A stretch of 64,000 nt of DNA from Hexactinellida sp. DTS-2022. Its lineage: Eukaryota > Porifera > Hexactinellida. This document shows positions 1 to 14,000 of this stretch, one piece after another. The translations under genes were made by a program, and so were the position numbers. The stretch covers positions 3,658,001 through 3,722,000 of the forward strand of contig JAPNXP010000012.1 in NCBI GenBank assembly GCA_028753945.1, given 5' to 3'. The notes beneath the pieces are model-generated. The model ran no database searches. It saw only the letters and a list, made by a program, of their open reading frames with translations, and was not told the DNA's origin. Numbering within the stretch: position 1 is the stretch's first letter; the number at the start of each line of letters is the position of its first letter.

Positions 1-390
1 AGGATTTAACAAGTTAAATCAATATAATTATTACAAGTTGAAACAATAGAATTAGATTTAACACTTTACTGAAATTGAAGTGTGAGTAAACAAAGAAATT
101 TCAACCCCCATTTATGGCAGAAATTGACCCCTTTATTGGAAAATCTATTCTCCCATCAGACGCAGAATTCTATGGCGTATCCAAATATGAATTAAAATTT
201 GGGGGTTTAGTAAAACATATTTTGAGTTATGGACCAGACAATTTTTTAAAGGTGTTAAAGATGTGTCAAAAATTTGTTAACGAAAAATCGTAACCCCAGG
301 TGCAAATTAGACGGTCCCATCGCACCTACATGCCAAGTTTCAGCCCATCAACAATTAAGCTCTGGCCAGGGCACCGTCTACGGAGAAAAA

Positions 391-512
391 AAATCCAAAA
401 TTGCAGCCTGTGCCGACGCATGTTCCTTTGGTGGCACTATATTTTGGTGTGGTTTATTGATAGTGCCTCCAATGGAACATGCTGTAGGCACAGGCTGCAA
501 TTTTGGATTTTT
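391..512 (+). repeat. Foldback hairpin at the core of each array unit (first copy)
   Basis: Arms of about 50 bp pair around a ~20-bp loop: ATCCAAAATTGCAGCCTGTG opens the left arm and CACAGGCTGCAATTTTGGAT closes the right one. Two asymmetries recur in nearly all copies: GACGCATG on the left against GACAGCATG when the right arm is read in reverse, and TGGTGGCAC against TGGAGGCAC. Copies therefore descend from one founder hairpin. Changes in single copies, such as GATCC for GTTCC near 7275 and 10240, are not matched in the opposite arm, which argues against selection on an RNA fold. Around eighteen copies occur in the window, including 12149-12276, 13588-13701 and 15000-15119 (reverse), 17996-18113, 18939-19059, 19783-19900, 21067-21188, 22673-22793 and a diverged one near 33700-33820. 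Confidence 0.8.
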
Positions 513-2789
513 TTTCAGCCATGTCATCATCACTATGAAGTTGTTAAATTATTTCAGAAAGGTGTTTCAAAAGGCAACGACCCTTAGTGAGTTGTAAGTT
601 TCGTTTTTGCTCACTTCAATTCAAAGATATTCAAGTTTCAGTTGAATATAATAGTTGATGACTCACCTTTTTTTATGTGAGTGTTGGGTCATCACCCAAC
701 ATCAACTAACCCATTTTCAATATCGAATTAACAAAATTGTAAAAACACATTTTTTTAACAATGTCATCATCACCTCAAGGTGTCAAGACCCACTTGTATA
801 GGTGGCACGTGCCATAAGGACTAATTGATAAATTGAAAGTTTGTTTCCATCTTATATCATTTCTGAGATGAATGAAATTTAGATAATTAGTATAATATTT
901 AATTAATCTATTAATAATTTAACACCAATATTATGGTCATCAAAATAAATTAAGTTCAATTATTTGTAAGTATTATTAATCTAAATTGAATTTCACTATC
1001 ATATTTGAATTCAGCGCACTCGATAACCCCACTAATCTATTTGGAACCATCTCTATAAGTTAAACACAGAGCGAATTAATTAGAATTAAATTTGTCATGT
1101 ATCCATTGTGCAAGAATATTATCGCAGAAATAAATATAATCACATAATCTGTCGTTGTTATGGAATGTAGAATCTTAGTTTTCAATTATAAAATAGAAGC
1201 CTACTCGATCTCACAAGTTGAATCACTAGAATTATCGCAAGGTGAAACAATAGAATTTGATTTAACACTTTCAATTGAACTGAAGTGTTAGTAAACAAAG
1301 GAAACTTGCAACTCAATTGTGGCACAAACGAAACCCAATTTAAAATTCGTGCACTGTGAAAAGGTGTAGAATTTAATTCTCTATCGAATGCATAGAAATT
1401 AAATGTCGCGCACTATTTATTGTTATTTTTCAAATATTAAACAGGTGCAAAAATGTGTCCAAAAAAATGTAATAAAAAGTCGTGACCCCAGGTGCACATC
1501 TGTAACCCATGAGACACCCAACCTAAAAATTTGGGCTCTTAGTTGATAAAACTCTGTTCTGTGGAGTGGCTACGGATAAATAATAATAATAATAATAATA
1601 AAATCCAAAATTGCAGCCTGTGCCGACGCATGTTCCTTTGGTGGCACTATATTTTGTTGGTGGTTTATTGATAGTGCCTCCAATGGAACATGCTGTCGGC
1701 ACAGGCTGCAATTTTGGATTCTTTTTGCCAAGTCATCATCACTATAAAGGTGTTAAATTATTTCATGAAAGGTGTTTCAGAAGGCTACGCCCCTTAGAGT
1801 GGTAGGAGTTTCCATCTTGCTCACTTCATTTGAGAGATATTCAAGTTTCAGTAGAATATAATATGTGCTGAGTCAGCGTTTTTTTAATGTGAGTGTTGGG
1901 TCATCACCCAACATCAACTAACCCATTTTAAATATCGAATTATCAAAATTGTAAAACACATTTTTTTAACGATGTCATCATCACCTCAAGGTGTCATGAC
2001 CCACTTGTATAGGTGGCACGTGCCAAAAGGACAATTTGATAATTTGAAAGTTTGTTTCTATCTTCTATGATCTCTGAGATTTATGATATTTAATTAATTA
2101 GTATAAATAATTATTGATAATTTAACACCAATTTCAATGTCAACTTATATTTACTAAGTTTAATTATTTTGTCATAAATAATATTAATTAATTTAGCTAC
2201 CAAATTTCAATTCCGCACACTCGATAACCCCTAATACACAAATTGGAAGCATCTATATAAGTCATATACTGACAGAATTAATTATAATAAATTACGTCAG
2301 TCTATTAACAGTGCAAGAATATTCTCGCAGAAATAAATATAATCACTTAATCTGTCGTTGTTGTGGAATGTAAAATCTTAGGTTTCAATTAGAAAATAGA
2401 AGCCTACTCGATCTCACAAGTTGAATCAATATAATTATTACAAGTTGAAACAGTAGAATTCGATTTAACACTTCAATTGAACTGAAGTGTTAGTAAACAG
2501 AGGAAACTTGCAACTCAATTGTGGCACAAACGAAACTCAATTTAAAAATTCGTGCACTGTGAAAAGGTGTAGAATTTAATTCTCTATCGAATGCATATAA
2601 ATTAAATATTTGTGCACTATTTATTGTTCTCTTTCTAATATTAAACAGGTGCAAAAATGTGTCCAAAAAAATGTAGTAAAAAATCGTGACCCCAGGTGCA
2701 CATCTGTAACCCATGAGACACTTGTCCTGAAATTTTGGGTTCTTAGTTAATTAAACTCTGTTCAGTAGAGAGGCTACGGACCAATAATA

Positions 2790-2978
2790 TACCAAAGCAC
2801 TAAGACCAATACTGGGCCACTATACTATAGTATAGTCGGCACAGTAATAACTAACCAAGGCAGTAAGATTAGAACTGGGCCACTATACTGTAGTATAGTC
2901 GGCACAGTAATAATAATATACCAAAGCACTAAGACCAATACTGGGCCACTATACTATAGTATAGTCGGCACAGTAATA
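2790..2978 (+). repeat. Three copies of the ~53-bp palindromic repeat
   Basis: Each copy runs from AAGCACTAAGACC or AAGGCAGTAAG through CTGGGCCACTATACTATAG to TATAGTCGGCACAGTA, and AT-rich TAA tracts separate them. The core ACTATACTATAGTATAGT is a perfect palindrome. The last copy runs directly into a hairpin that has lost its left arm. Confidence 0.85.
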
Positions 2979-5900
2979 ATGTTCCTTTGGTGGCACTATA
3001 TTTTGTTGGTTTTTTATTGATAGTGCCTCCAAAGGAACATGCTGTCGGCACAGCTGCAATTTTGGATTTTTTTTTCGCCCAGTCATCATCACTATGAAGG
3101 TGTAAAATATTTCAGAAAGGTGTTTCAGTATGCAACGACCCTTAGAGTGGTGGAAGTTTCCATTTAGCTCACTTCATTTGAGAGATATTCAAGTTTCAGT
3201 AGAATATAATCTGTGATGACTCAGCATTTTTAAAGTGCGTGTTGGGTATTCACCCAACTCCAACCAACCCATGCGAATTATTTAATTCACAAAATTGTAA
3301 AAATACATTTTTTTGACGATGTCATCATCACCTCAAGGTGTCAAGACCCACTTGTATAGGTGGTACCTGGCATAAGGACCAATTGATATATTGAAAGTTT
3401 GTTTCTATCTTGTATCATCTCTGAGATTAATGAAATTTACCTAATTAGTATAAATATTTAATTAATAAATTAATAATTTAACACCATTATTATGTACAGC
3501 AAAATAAATAAAGTTCAATTATTTGCACTTATTATTAATTTAAGTCGAATTTCACTATCATATTTGAATTCAGCGCACTCAATAACCCCAATAATCCAAT
3601 TGGAAAATTCTATAAGTTAAATACAAAAGGAATTAATTTTAATAAATTACGTCAGTACATTAATTGTGCAAAAAGAATATTCTCGCCGAAATAAATATAA
3701 TCACTTAATCTGTCGTTGTTGTGGAATGTAAAATCTTAACGGTTCTATCATAAACCATCTTTAGTTTAATGCCATTCATTCATTACTTATTGATAATAAA
3801 TTAAATTATTAGTTATATATTTTAGCAATGTTATCCACGGTGAGTTGAGTAAAGTCAACAAATTCCTTATATAAATTAATTTAATTTAATCCATTGTATA
3901 GTAATGCTACAATTAAATAGAAGCCAGCTGGAATTTATAAGTTGAATCAATATAATTATCGCAAGTTGAATCACTAGAGTAGGATTTAACAAGTTAAATC
4001 AATATAATTATTACAAGTTGAAACAATGGAATTTGATTTAACACTTTTACTGAAATTGAAGTGTGAGTAAACAAAGAAATTTCAACCCCCATTTATGGCA
4101 GAAATTAAACCATTTATTTAAAATTTTCTTCGCCCATCAGACGCAGAATCTTATGGTGAATCCAAATATGAAATAAAATTTGGGGGTTTAGTAAAACAAC
4201 TTTTGAGTTATGGACCAGACAAAATTTGAAAGGTGTTAAATATGTGTCAAAAATTTCTTAATCAAAAATCGTGACCCCAGGTGCAAATTAGACGGTCCCA
4301 TCGCACCTACATGCAAAGTTTAAGCCCATCAACGATAAAGCTCTGGCCAGGGCACCGTCTACGGAGAAAAAATAAATAAATAAAAAATCCAAAATTGCAG
4401 CCTGTGCCGACGCATGTTCCTTTGGTGGCACTATATTTTGTTGGTTGTTTATTGATAGTGCCTCCAATGGAACATGCTGTCGGCACTGGCTGCAATTTTG
4501 GATTTTTTTTCGACAAGTCATCATCAGTATAAAGGTGTTAAAATATTTCAGAAAGGTGCTTCAGGAGGCTACGACCCTTAGAGTGGTGGAAGTTTCCATT
4601 TAGCTCCCTTAATTTGAGAGATATTCAAGTTCCAGTAGAATATAATATGTGCTGAGTCAGCATTTTTAGGTGCGTGTTGGGTATTCACCCAACTCCAACC
4701 AACCCATGCGAATTATTTAATTCACAAAATTGTAAAAATACATTTTTTGCCGATGTCATAATCACCTCAAGGTGTCAAGATCCACTTGTATAGGTGGTAC
4801 CTGGCATAAGGACCAATTGATAAATTGAAAGTTTGTTTCTATCAAGCAACATCCCTGAGAGTAATGAAATTTAGCTAATTAGTATAAATATTTAATTAAT
4901 TTATTAATTATTTAACACCATTATTATATATAGCAAAATAAATAAAGTTCAATTATTTGCAATTATTATTGATTTAAATTTAATTTCACTATCATGTTTG
5001 AATTCAGCGCACTCGATAACCCCAATAATCCAATTGGAACCGTCTATAAGTTTAATACAAAACGAATTATTTATAATTAATTACGTCAGTACATTAATTG
5101 TGGAAGAATATTCTCGACGAAATAAATATAATCACTTAATCTGTCGTTGTTGTGGAATGTAAAATCTTAACGGTTCTATCATAAACCATCTTTAGTTTAA
5201 TGCCATTCATTCATTATGTATTGATAATAAATTAAATTATTAGTTATTTATTTTAGCAATGTTATCCACGGTGAGTTGAGTAAAGTCAACAAATTCCTTA
5301 TATAAATTAATTTCATTTAATCCATTGTATAGTAATGCTACAATTAAATAGAAGCCAGCTGGAATTTATAAGTTGAATCAATATAATTATCGCAAGTTGA
5401 ATCACTAGAGTAGGATTTAACAAGTTAAATCAATATAATTATTACAAGTTGAAACAATGGAATTTGATTTAACACTTTTACTGAAATTGAAGTGTGAGTA
5501 AACAAAGAAATTTCAACCCCCATTTATGGCAGAAATTAAACCATTTATTTAAAATTTTCTTCGCCCATCAGACGCAGAATTTTATGGTGAATCCAAATGT
5601 GAAATAAAATTTGGGGGTTTAGTAAAACATATTTTGTGTTATGGACCAGACAAATTTAGAAAGGTGTTAAAGATGTGTCAAAAATTTGTTAATCAAAAAT
5701 CGTAACCCCAGGTGCAAATTAGACGGTCCCATCGCACCTACATGCCAAGTTTCAGCGCATCAACTATAAAGCTCAGGCCAGGGCACCGTCTACGGAGAAA
5801 AAATAATAAAAAAATCCAAAATTGCAGCCTGTGCCGACGCATGTTCCTTTGGTGGCACTATATTTTGTTGGTTGTTTATTGATAGTGCCTCCAATGGAAC

Positions 5901-8900
5901 ATGCTGTCGGCACAGGCTGCAATTTTGGATTTTTTTTCGCCATGTCATCATCACTATGAAGGTGTTAAACTATTTCAAAAAAGTGATTCAAAAGGCATCG
6001 ACCCTTAGTGAGTTGGAAGTTTCGTTTTAGCTCACTTCATTTGAGAGATATTCAAGTTTCAGTAGAATATAATATGTGCTGAGTCAGCATTTTTTAGGTG
6101 CCGTTTGGGTATTCACCCAACTCCTACCAACCCATGCGAATTATTTAATTCACAAAATTGTAAAAATACATTTTTTTGACGATGTCATAATCACCTCAAG
6201 GTGTCAAGGCCCACTTGTATAGGTGGTACCTGGCATAAGGACCAATTGATAAATTCAAAGTTTGTTTCTATCTTGTATCATCTCTGAGATTAATGAAATT
6301 TAGCTAATTAGTATAAATATTTAATTAATTTATTAATTATTTAACACCATTATTATATACAGCAAAATAAATTAAGTTCAATTATTTGCAATTAGTATTA
6401 ATTTAAATTGATTTTCACTATAATATCTGAATTCCACGCACTCGATAACCAAAATAATCTATTTGGAACCATCTCTATACGGTAAACACAGAGCGAATTA
6501 ATTAGAATTAAATATGTCAGTACATTAATTGTGCAAGAATAGTCTCGCCGAAATATATATAATCACTTAATCTGTCGTTGCTGTGGTATGTAAAATCTCA
6601 ACGGTTCTATCATAAACCATCTTTAGTTTAATGCCATTCATTCATTACTTATTGATAATAAATTAAATTTTTAGTTATTTATTTTAGCAATGTTATCCAC
6701 GGTGATTTGAGTTTAGTCAACAAATTCCTTATATCATTATATTTTATTTAATCAATTGTATAGTAATACTACAATTAAATAGAAGCCAGCTGGAATTTAT
6801 AAGTTGAATCAATATATTTATCTCAAGTTGAAACAATAGAGTTAGATTTAACAAGTCAAATCAATATAATTATTACAAGTTGAAACAATAGAATTAGATT
6901 TAACACTTTTACTGAAATTGAAGTGTGAGTAAAAAAGAAATTTCAAACCCCATTTATGGCAGAAATTAAACATATTTTTGAAAATATTCCTCTCCCATCA
7001 GACGCAGAATTTTATGGTGAATCCAAATATGAAATAAAATTTAGGGGTTTAGTAAAACATATTTTGTGTTATGGACCAGACAAATTTTGAAAGCTGTTAA
7101 AGATGTGTCAAAAATTTGTTAATCAAAAATCGTAAGCCCAGGTGCAAATTAGACGGTCCCATCGCACCTACATGCCAAGTTTCAGCCCATCAACTATAAA
7201 GCTCAGGCCAGGGCACCGTCTACGGAGAAAAAATAAAAATAAAAAAAAAATCCAAATTTCAGCCTGTGCCGACGCATGATCCTTTGGTGGCACTATATTT
7301 TGTTGTTGGTTTATTGATAGTGCCTCCAAAGGAACATGCTGTCGGCACAGGCTGCAATTTTGGATTTTTTTTTTCGCCATGTCATCATCACTATGAAGGT
7401 GTTAAATTATTTCAGAAAGGTGTTTCAGAAGGCAACGACCCTTTAGAGTGGTGGAAGTTTCCATTCAGCTCACTTCATTAAAGAGATATTCAAGTTTCAG
7501 TAGAATATAATCTGTAATGACTCAGCATTTTTTAAGTGGGTGTTGGGTCATCAACCAACATTAACTAACCCATTTTAAATATCGAATTGTCAAAATTGTA
7601 AAAACACATTTTTTTAACGATGTCATCATCACCTCCAGGTGTCAAGACCCACTTGTATAGGTGGCACGTGTCATAAGGACCAATTGATATATTGAAAGTT
7701 TGTTTCTATCTTCTATGATCTCTGAGATTTATGATATTTAATTAATTAGTATAAATAATTATTAATATTATTTATAATATGACACCAATTTCAATGTCAA
7801 CATACAATTATTAAGTTCAATTATTTTGTCATAAATAATTAATTAATTAATTTATCTATCAAATTTCAATTCCGCACACTCGATAACCTCTAATATACAA
7901 ATTGGAAGCTTCTATATAAGTTAAATACAAACTGAATTATTTATAATTAATTACGTCAGTATATTAACAGTGCAATTATATTCTCGCAGAAGTAAATATA
8001 ATCACATAATATGTCGTTGTTATGAAATATATAATCTTAATTTTCAATTGCAAAATAGAAGCCAGCTTGAATTCACAAGTTAAATCAATATAATTATAGC
8101 AAGTTGAATCACTAGAGTAGGATTTAACAAGTTAGATCAATATAATTATTACAAGTTGAAACAATGGAATTAGATTTCACAGTTTTACTGAAATTGAAGT
8201 GTGAGTAAACAAAGAAATTTCAACCCCCATTAATGGCAGGAATAAAACCTTTTTTGAAGGTTTTCTTCTCCCATCAGACGCAGAATTTTATGGGGAATCC
8301 AAATATGAAATAAAATTTGCGGGTTTAGTAAAACATATTTTGAGTTATGGACCAGACAAAATCTGAAAGGTGTTAAAGATGTGTCAAAAATTTCTTAATA
8401 AAAAATCGTAACCCCAGGTGCAAATTAGACAGTCCCACCGCACCTACATGCCAAGTTTCAGCCCATCAACTATAGAGCTCTGGCCAGGGTACCGTCTACG
8501 GAGAAAAAAAAAAAAAAAAAAAATCCAAAATTGCAGCCTGTGCCGACGCATGTTCCTTTGGTGGCACTATATTTTGGTGGTGGTATATTGATAGTGCCTC
8601 CAAAGGAACATGCTGTCGGCACTAGCTGCAATTTTGGATTTTTTTTCGCCTAGTCATCATCACTATGAAGGTGTTAAATTATTTCAGAAAGGTGTTTCAG
8701 TATGCAACGACCCTTAGAGTGGTGGATGTTTCCATTTAGCTCACTTCATTTGAGAGATATTCAAGTTTCAGTAGAATATAATCTGTGATGACTCAGCATT
8801 TTTAAAGTGCGTGTTGGGTATTCACCCAACTCCAACCAACCCATGCGAATTATTTAATTCACAAAATTGGAAAAAATACATTTTTTTGACGATGTCATCA

Positions 8901-9973
8901 TCACCTCAAGGTGTCAAGACCCACTTGTATAGGTGGTACCTGGCATAAGGACCAATTGATAAATTGAAAGTTTATTTCTATCTTGTATCATCTCTGAGAT
9001 TAATGAAATTTACCTAATTAGTATAAATATTCAATTAATAAATTAATAATTTAACACCATTATTATGTACAGCAAAATAAATAAAGTTCAATTATTTGCA
9101 CTTATTATTAATTTAAATCGAATTTCACTATCATATTTGAATTCAGCGCACTCGATAACCCCAATAATCCAATTGGAAAATTCTATAAGTTAAATACAAA
9201 AGGAATTAATTATAATAAATTACGTCAGTACATTAATTGTGCAAAAAGAATATTCTCGCCGAAATAAAAATAATCACTTAATCTGTCGTTGTTGTGGAAT
9301 GTAAAATCTTAACGGTTCTATCATAAACCATCTTTAGTTTAATGCCATTCATTCATTACTTATTGATAATAAATTAAATTATTAGTTATTTATTTTAGCA
9401 ATGTTATCCACGGTGATTTGAGTTTAGTCAACAAATTCCTTATATCATTATATTTTATTTAATCCATTGTATAGTAATACTACAATTAAATAGAAGCCAG
9501 CTGGAATTTATAAGTTGAATCAATATATTTATCTCAAGTTGAAACAATAGAGTAAGATTTAACAAGTTAAATCAATATAATTATTACAAGTTGAAACAAT
9601 AGAATTAGATTTAACACTTTTACTGAAATTGAAGTGCGAGTAAACAAAGAAATTTCAAACCCCATTTATGGCAGAAATTAAACTTATTTTTGAAAATATT
9701 CCTCTCCCATCAGACGCAGAATTTTATGGTGAATCCAAATGTGAAATAAAATTTGGGGGTTTAGTAAAACATATTTTGAGTTATGGACCAGACAAATTTT
9801 GAAAGGTGTTAAAGATGTGTCAAAAATTCGTTAATCAAAAATCGTAACCCCAGGTGCAAATTAGACGGTCCATACGCACCTACATGCCAAGTTTCAGCCC
9901 ATCAACTATAAAGCTCAGGCCAGGGCACCGTCTACGGAGAAAAAATAAAAATAATAATAATAATAATATAAAT

Positions 9974-10206
9974 AAAGGCAGTGATTCCAATACTGGGCCA
10001 CTATACTATAGTATAGTCGGCACAGTAAAAATAAAGGCAGTGAGATTAGAACTGGGCCACTATACTATAGTATAGTCGGCACAGTAATAATAATAAAGGC
10101 AGTGATTCTAATACTGGGCCACTATACTATAGTATAGTCGGCACAGTAATAAAGGCAGTGATTCCAATACTGGGCCACTATACCATAGTATAGTCGGCAC
10201 AGTAAT
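9974..10206 (+). repeat. Four copies of the ~53-bp palindromic repeat
   Basis: Copies at about 9974-10027, 10036-10086, 10096-10149 and 10152-10206 are separated by (TAA)n or TAAA tracts. They lie between the CTACGGAGAAAAA end of the 5' module and the hairpin. One copy has a changed core (CTATACCATAGTATAG). Confidence 0.85.
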
Positions 10207-10903
10207 AAAAAATCCAAAATTGCAGCCTGTGCCGACGCATGATCCTTTGGTGGCACTATATTTTGTTGTTGGTTTATTGATAGTGCCTCCAAAGGAACAT
10301 GCTGTCGGCACAGGCTGCAATTTTGGATTTTTTTTTTCGCCATGTCATCATCACTATGAAGGTGTTAAATTATTTCAGAAAGGTGTTTCAGAAGGCAACG
10401 ACCCTTAGAGTGGTGGGAGTTTCCATTCAGCTCACTTCATTAAAGAGATATTCAAGTTTCAGTAGAATATAATCTGTAATGACTCAGCATTTTTTAAGTG
10501 GGTGTTGGGCCATCAACCAACATTAACTAACCCATTTTAAATATCGAATTAACAAAATTGTAAAAACACATTTTTTTAACGATGTCATCATCACCTCAAG
10601 GTGTCAAGACCCACTTGTATAGGTGGCACGTGTCATAAGGACCAATTGATATATTGAAAGTTTGTTTCTATCTTCTATGATCTCTGAGATTTATGATATT
10701 TAATTAATTAGTATAAATAATTATTAATATTATTTATAATATGACACCAATTTCAATGTCAACATACAATTATTAAGTTCAATTATTTTGTCATAAATAA
10801 TTAATTAATTAATTTATCTATCAAATTTCAATTCCGCACACTCGATAACCTCTAATATACAAATTGGAAGCTTCTATATAAGTTAAATACAAACTGAATT
10901 ATT

Positions 10904-11080
10904 ACTGTGCCGACTATACTATAGTATAGTGGCCCAGTATTAGAATCACTGCCTTTATTTATATTATTATTACTGTGCCGACTATACTATAGTATAGTGG
11001 CCCAGTATTGGAATCACTGCCTTTTTACTGTGCCGACTATACTATAGTATAGTGGCCCAGTATTGGTCTTAGTGCTTTGT
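10904..11080 (-). repeat. Three reverse copies of the ~53-bp repeat
   Basis: These are reverse complements of the 53-bp family (TACTGTGCCGACTATAC ... CACTGCCTTT) at the left edge of the inverted block. Their position at the block boundary may mark the breakpoint used. Confidence 0.85.
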
Positions 11081-14000
11081 TATTGGTCCGTAGATCCTCC
11101 ACAGAACAGAGTTTTAGTAACTAAGAACTGAAATTTTCAGGATATGTGTCTCATGAGTTACAGATGTGCACCTGGGGTCACGATTTTTTATTACATTTTT
11201 TTGGACACATTTTTGCACCTGTTTAATATTAGAAAAAGAACAATAAATTGTGCGAGAATATTCAATTTATATGCATTCGATAGAGAATTAAATTTTACAC
11301 CTTTTCACAGTGCACGAATTTTCAAATTGCGCTTCGTTTGTGCCACAATTGAGTTGCAAGTTTCCTTTGTTTACTAACACTTCAGTTCAATTGAAGTGTT
11401 AAATCGAATTCTATTGTTTCAACTTGTAATAATTATATTGATTCAACTTGTGAGATCGAGTAGGCTTCTATTTTCTAATTAAACCTAAGATTTTACATTC
11501 CACAACAACGACAGATTAAGTGATTATATTTATTTCTGCGAGAATATTCTTGCACTGTTAATAGACTGACGTAATTTATTATAATTAATTCAGTCAGTAT
11601 ATGACTTATATAGATGCTTCCAATTTGTGTATTAGGGGTTATCGAGTGTGCGGAATTGAAATTTGATTACCAAATTAATTAATTAATTATTTATGACAAA
11701 ATAATTAACTTAATAATTGTAAGTTGACATTGAAATTGGTGTTATATTATAAATAATATTAATAATTATTTATACTAATTAATTAAATATCATAAATCTC
11801 AGAATTCAAATAAGATAGAAACAAACTTCCAATTTATCAATTGGTCCTTATGGTACGTGCCACCTATACAAGTGGGTATTGACACCTTGAGGTGATGATG
11901 ACATCGTTAAAAAAATGTGTTTTTACAATTTTGTTAATTCGATATTTATAATGGGTTAGTTGATGTTGGGTGATGACCCAACACTCACATAAAAAATGCT
12001 GAGTCATCAGCTATTATATTCTACTGAAACTTGAATATCTCTCAAATGAAGTGAGCTAAATGGAAACTTCCACCACTCTAAGGGTCGTAGGCTTCTGAAA
12101 CACCTTTCTGAAATAATTTAACACCTTCAAAGTGATGATGACTTGGCGAAAAAAAAATCCAAAATTGCAGCATGTGCCGACAGCATGTTACTTTGGAGGC
12201 ACTATCAATAAACATCCAACAAAATATAGTGCCACCAAAGGAACATGCGTCGGCACAGGATGCAATTTTGGATTTTTATATTATTATTATTTCTCCGTAG
12301 CAGGTGCCCTGGCCACACCTATATACATAGAGGGCTGAAACTTGTTATGTAGGTTCGGAGTCGACGTCTAATTTGCACCTGGGGGTACGATTTTTTATTA
12401 ACACATTTTGGACACATCTTTAACACCTTTCAAAACTTGTCTGGTCCATAACTCAAAAAATGTTTTAATAAACCCCCAAATTTTATTTCACATTTGGATT
12501 CACCATAAAATTCTGCTTCTGATGGGAGAAGAAAAGTTTCAATAAGGTGTTTAATTTCTGCCACAAATGGGGGTTAAAATTTCTTTGTTTACTCACACTT
12601 CAATTTCAATAAAACTGTGAAATCTAATTCCATTGTTTCAACTTGTAATAATTATATTGATTTAAACTTTTAAATCTTACTCTATTGATTCAACTCGCGA
12701 TAATTATATTGATTTAACTTATAAATTCCAGCTGGCTTCTATTTAATTATAGTATTACTATACAATGGATTAAATATAATAAAGTATTATACGGAATTTG
12801 TTGACTCAACTCAACCAACCGTGGATAACATTGCTAAAATAAATAACTAATAATATAATTTATTATCAATACATAATGAATGAATGGCATTAAACTAAAG
12901 ATGGTTTATGATAGAACCGTTTTACATTCCACAACAACGACAGATTAAGTGATTATATTTATTTCGGCGAGAATATTCTTGCACAATTAATGACTGACTT
13001 AATTAATTATAATTAATTCATTTTGTATTTAACTTATAGACGGTTCCAAATAGATTATTGGCGTTATCGAGTGCGTGGAATTCAAATATTATAGTGAAAT
13101 TCAATTTAAATTAATAATAATTGCAAATAATTGAACTTAATTTATTTTGCTGTATATAATAATGGTGTTAAATAATAAATAAATAAATTAAATATTTATA
13201 CTAATTAGATAAATTTCATTAATCTCAGAGATGATACAAGATAGAAACAAACTTTCAATTTATCAATTGGTCCTTATGCCAGGTACCACCTATACAAGTG
13301 GGTCTTGACACCTTGAGGTGATTATGACATCGTCAAAAAAATGTATTTTTACAATTTTGTTAATTCGATATTTAAAATGGGTTAGTTGATGTTGGGTGAT
13401 GACCCAACACACACATAATAAATGCTGAGTCATCAGCTATTATATTCTACTCAAACTTGAATATCTCTAAAATTATATGAACTAAATGGAAACTTCCACC
13501 ACTCTAAGGGTCGATGCCTTCTGTAACACCTTTTTGAAATAATTTAACACCTTCATAGTGATGATGACATGGCGAAAAAAAAATCCAAAATTGCAGCCTG
13601 CGCCGACAGCATGTTCTTTTGGAGGCACTATAAATAAACAACCAACAAAATATAGTGCCACCAAAGGAACATGCGTCGGCACAGGCTGCAATTTTGGATT
13701 TTTATTTCTCCGTAGCAGGTGCCCTGGCCACACCTGTATACATAGAGGGCTGAAACTTGGCATGTAGATTCGGAGTCGACGTCTAATTTGCACCTGGGGT
13801 TACGATTTTGTATTAACAAATTTTTGACACATCTTTAACACCTTTCAAAATTTGTCTGGTCCATAACTCAAAAAATATTTTACTAAACCCCAAAATTTTA
13901 TTTCACATTTGGATTCGCCATAAAATTTTGCGTCTGATGGGAGAAGAAATTTTTCAATAAAGGGGTCAATTTCTGCCATAAATGGGGGTTGAAATTTCTT

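Larger units (their letters stand above)
1..10903 (+). repeat. Array of ~1.4-kb units, forward block 1
   Basis: About seven and a half head-to-tail units. The module beginning ACCCCAGGTGCA recurs near 290, 1485, 2688, 4270, 5702, 7134 (variant), 8409 and 9845; the 4270-7134 copies are about 1.43 kb apart. Each unit continues with a (TAA/TAAA)n tract, a foldback hairpin, then a segment containing GTCATCATCACCTCAAGG, and AT-rich sequence repeating AATATAATTATTACAAGTTG. Hairpins lie near 391-512, 1602-1722, 2979-3067 (left arm lost), 4387-4506, 5813-5930, 7248-7366, 8522-8642 and 10208-10329. Two subfamilies differ after the module start: GTGCACATCTG (near 1485, 2688) and GTGCAAATTAG (the rest). 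The block 7260-8060 is nearly repeated at 10220-10900, so units have been copied recently. Short ORFs run through the hairpins in both directions but change length between copies, so no protein gene is called. Confidence 0.85.

Noticed and set aside
391-512. Structured non-coding RNA under selection for the array hairpin
   Set aside because: Changes in single copies are not matched in the opposite arm, and the same mismatches recur in nearly all copies, as expected from common descent without fold selection.
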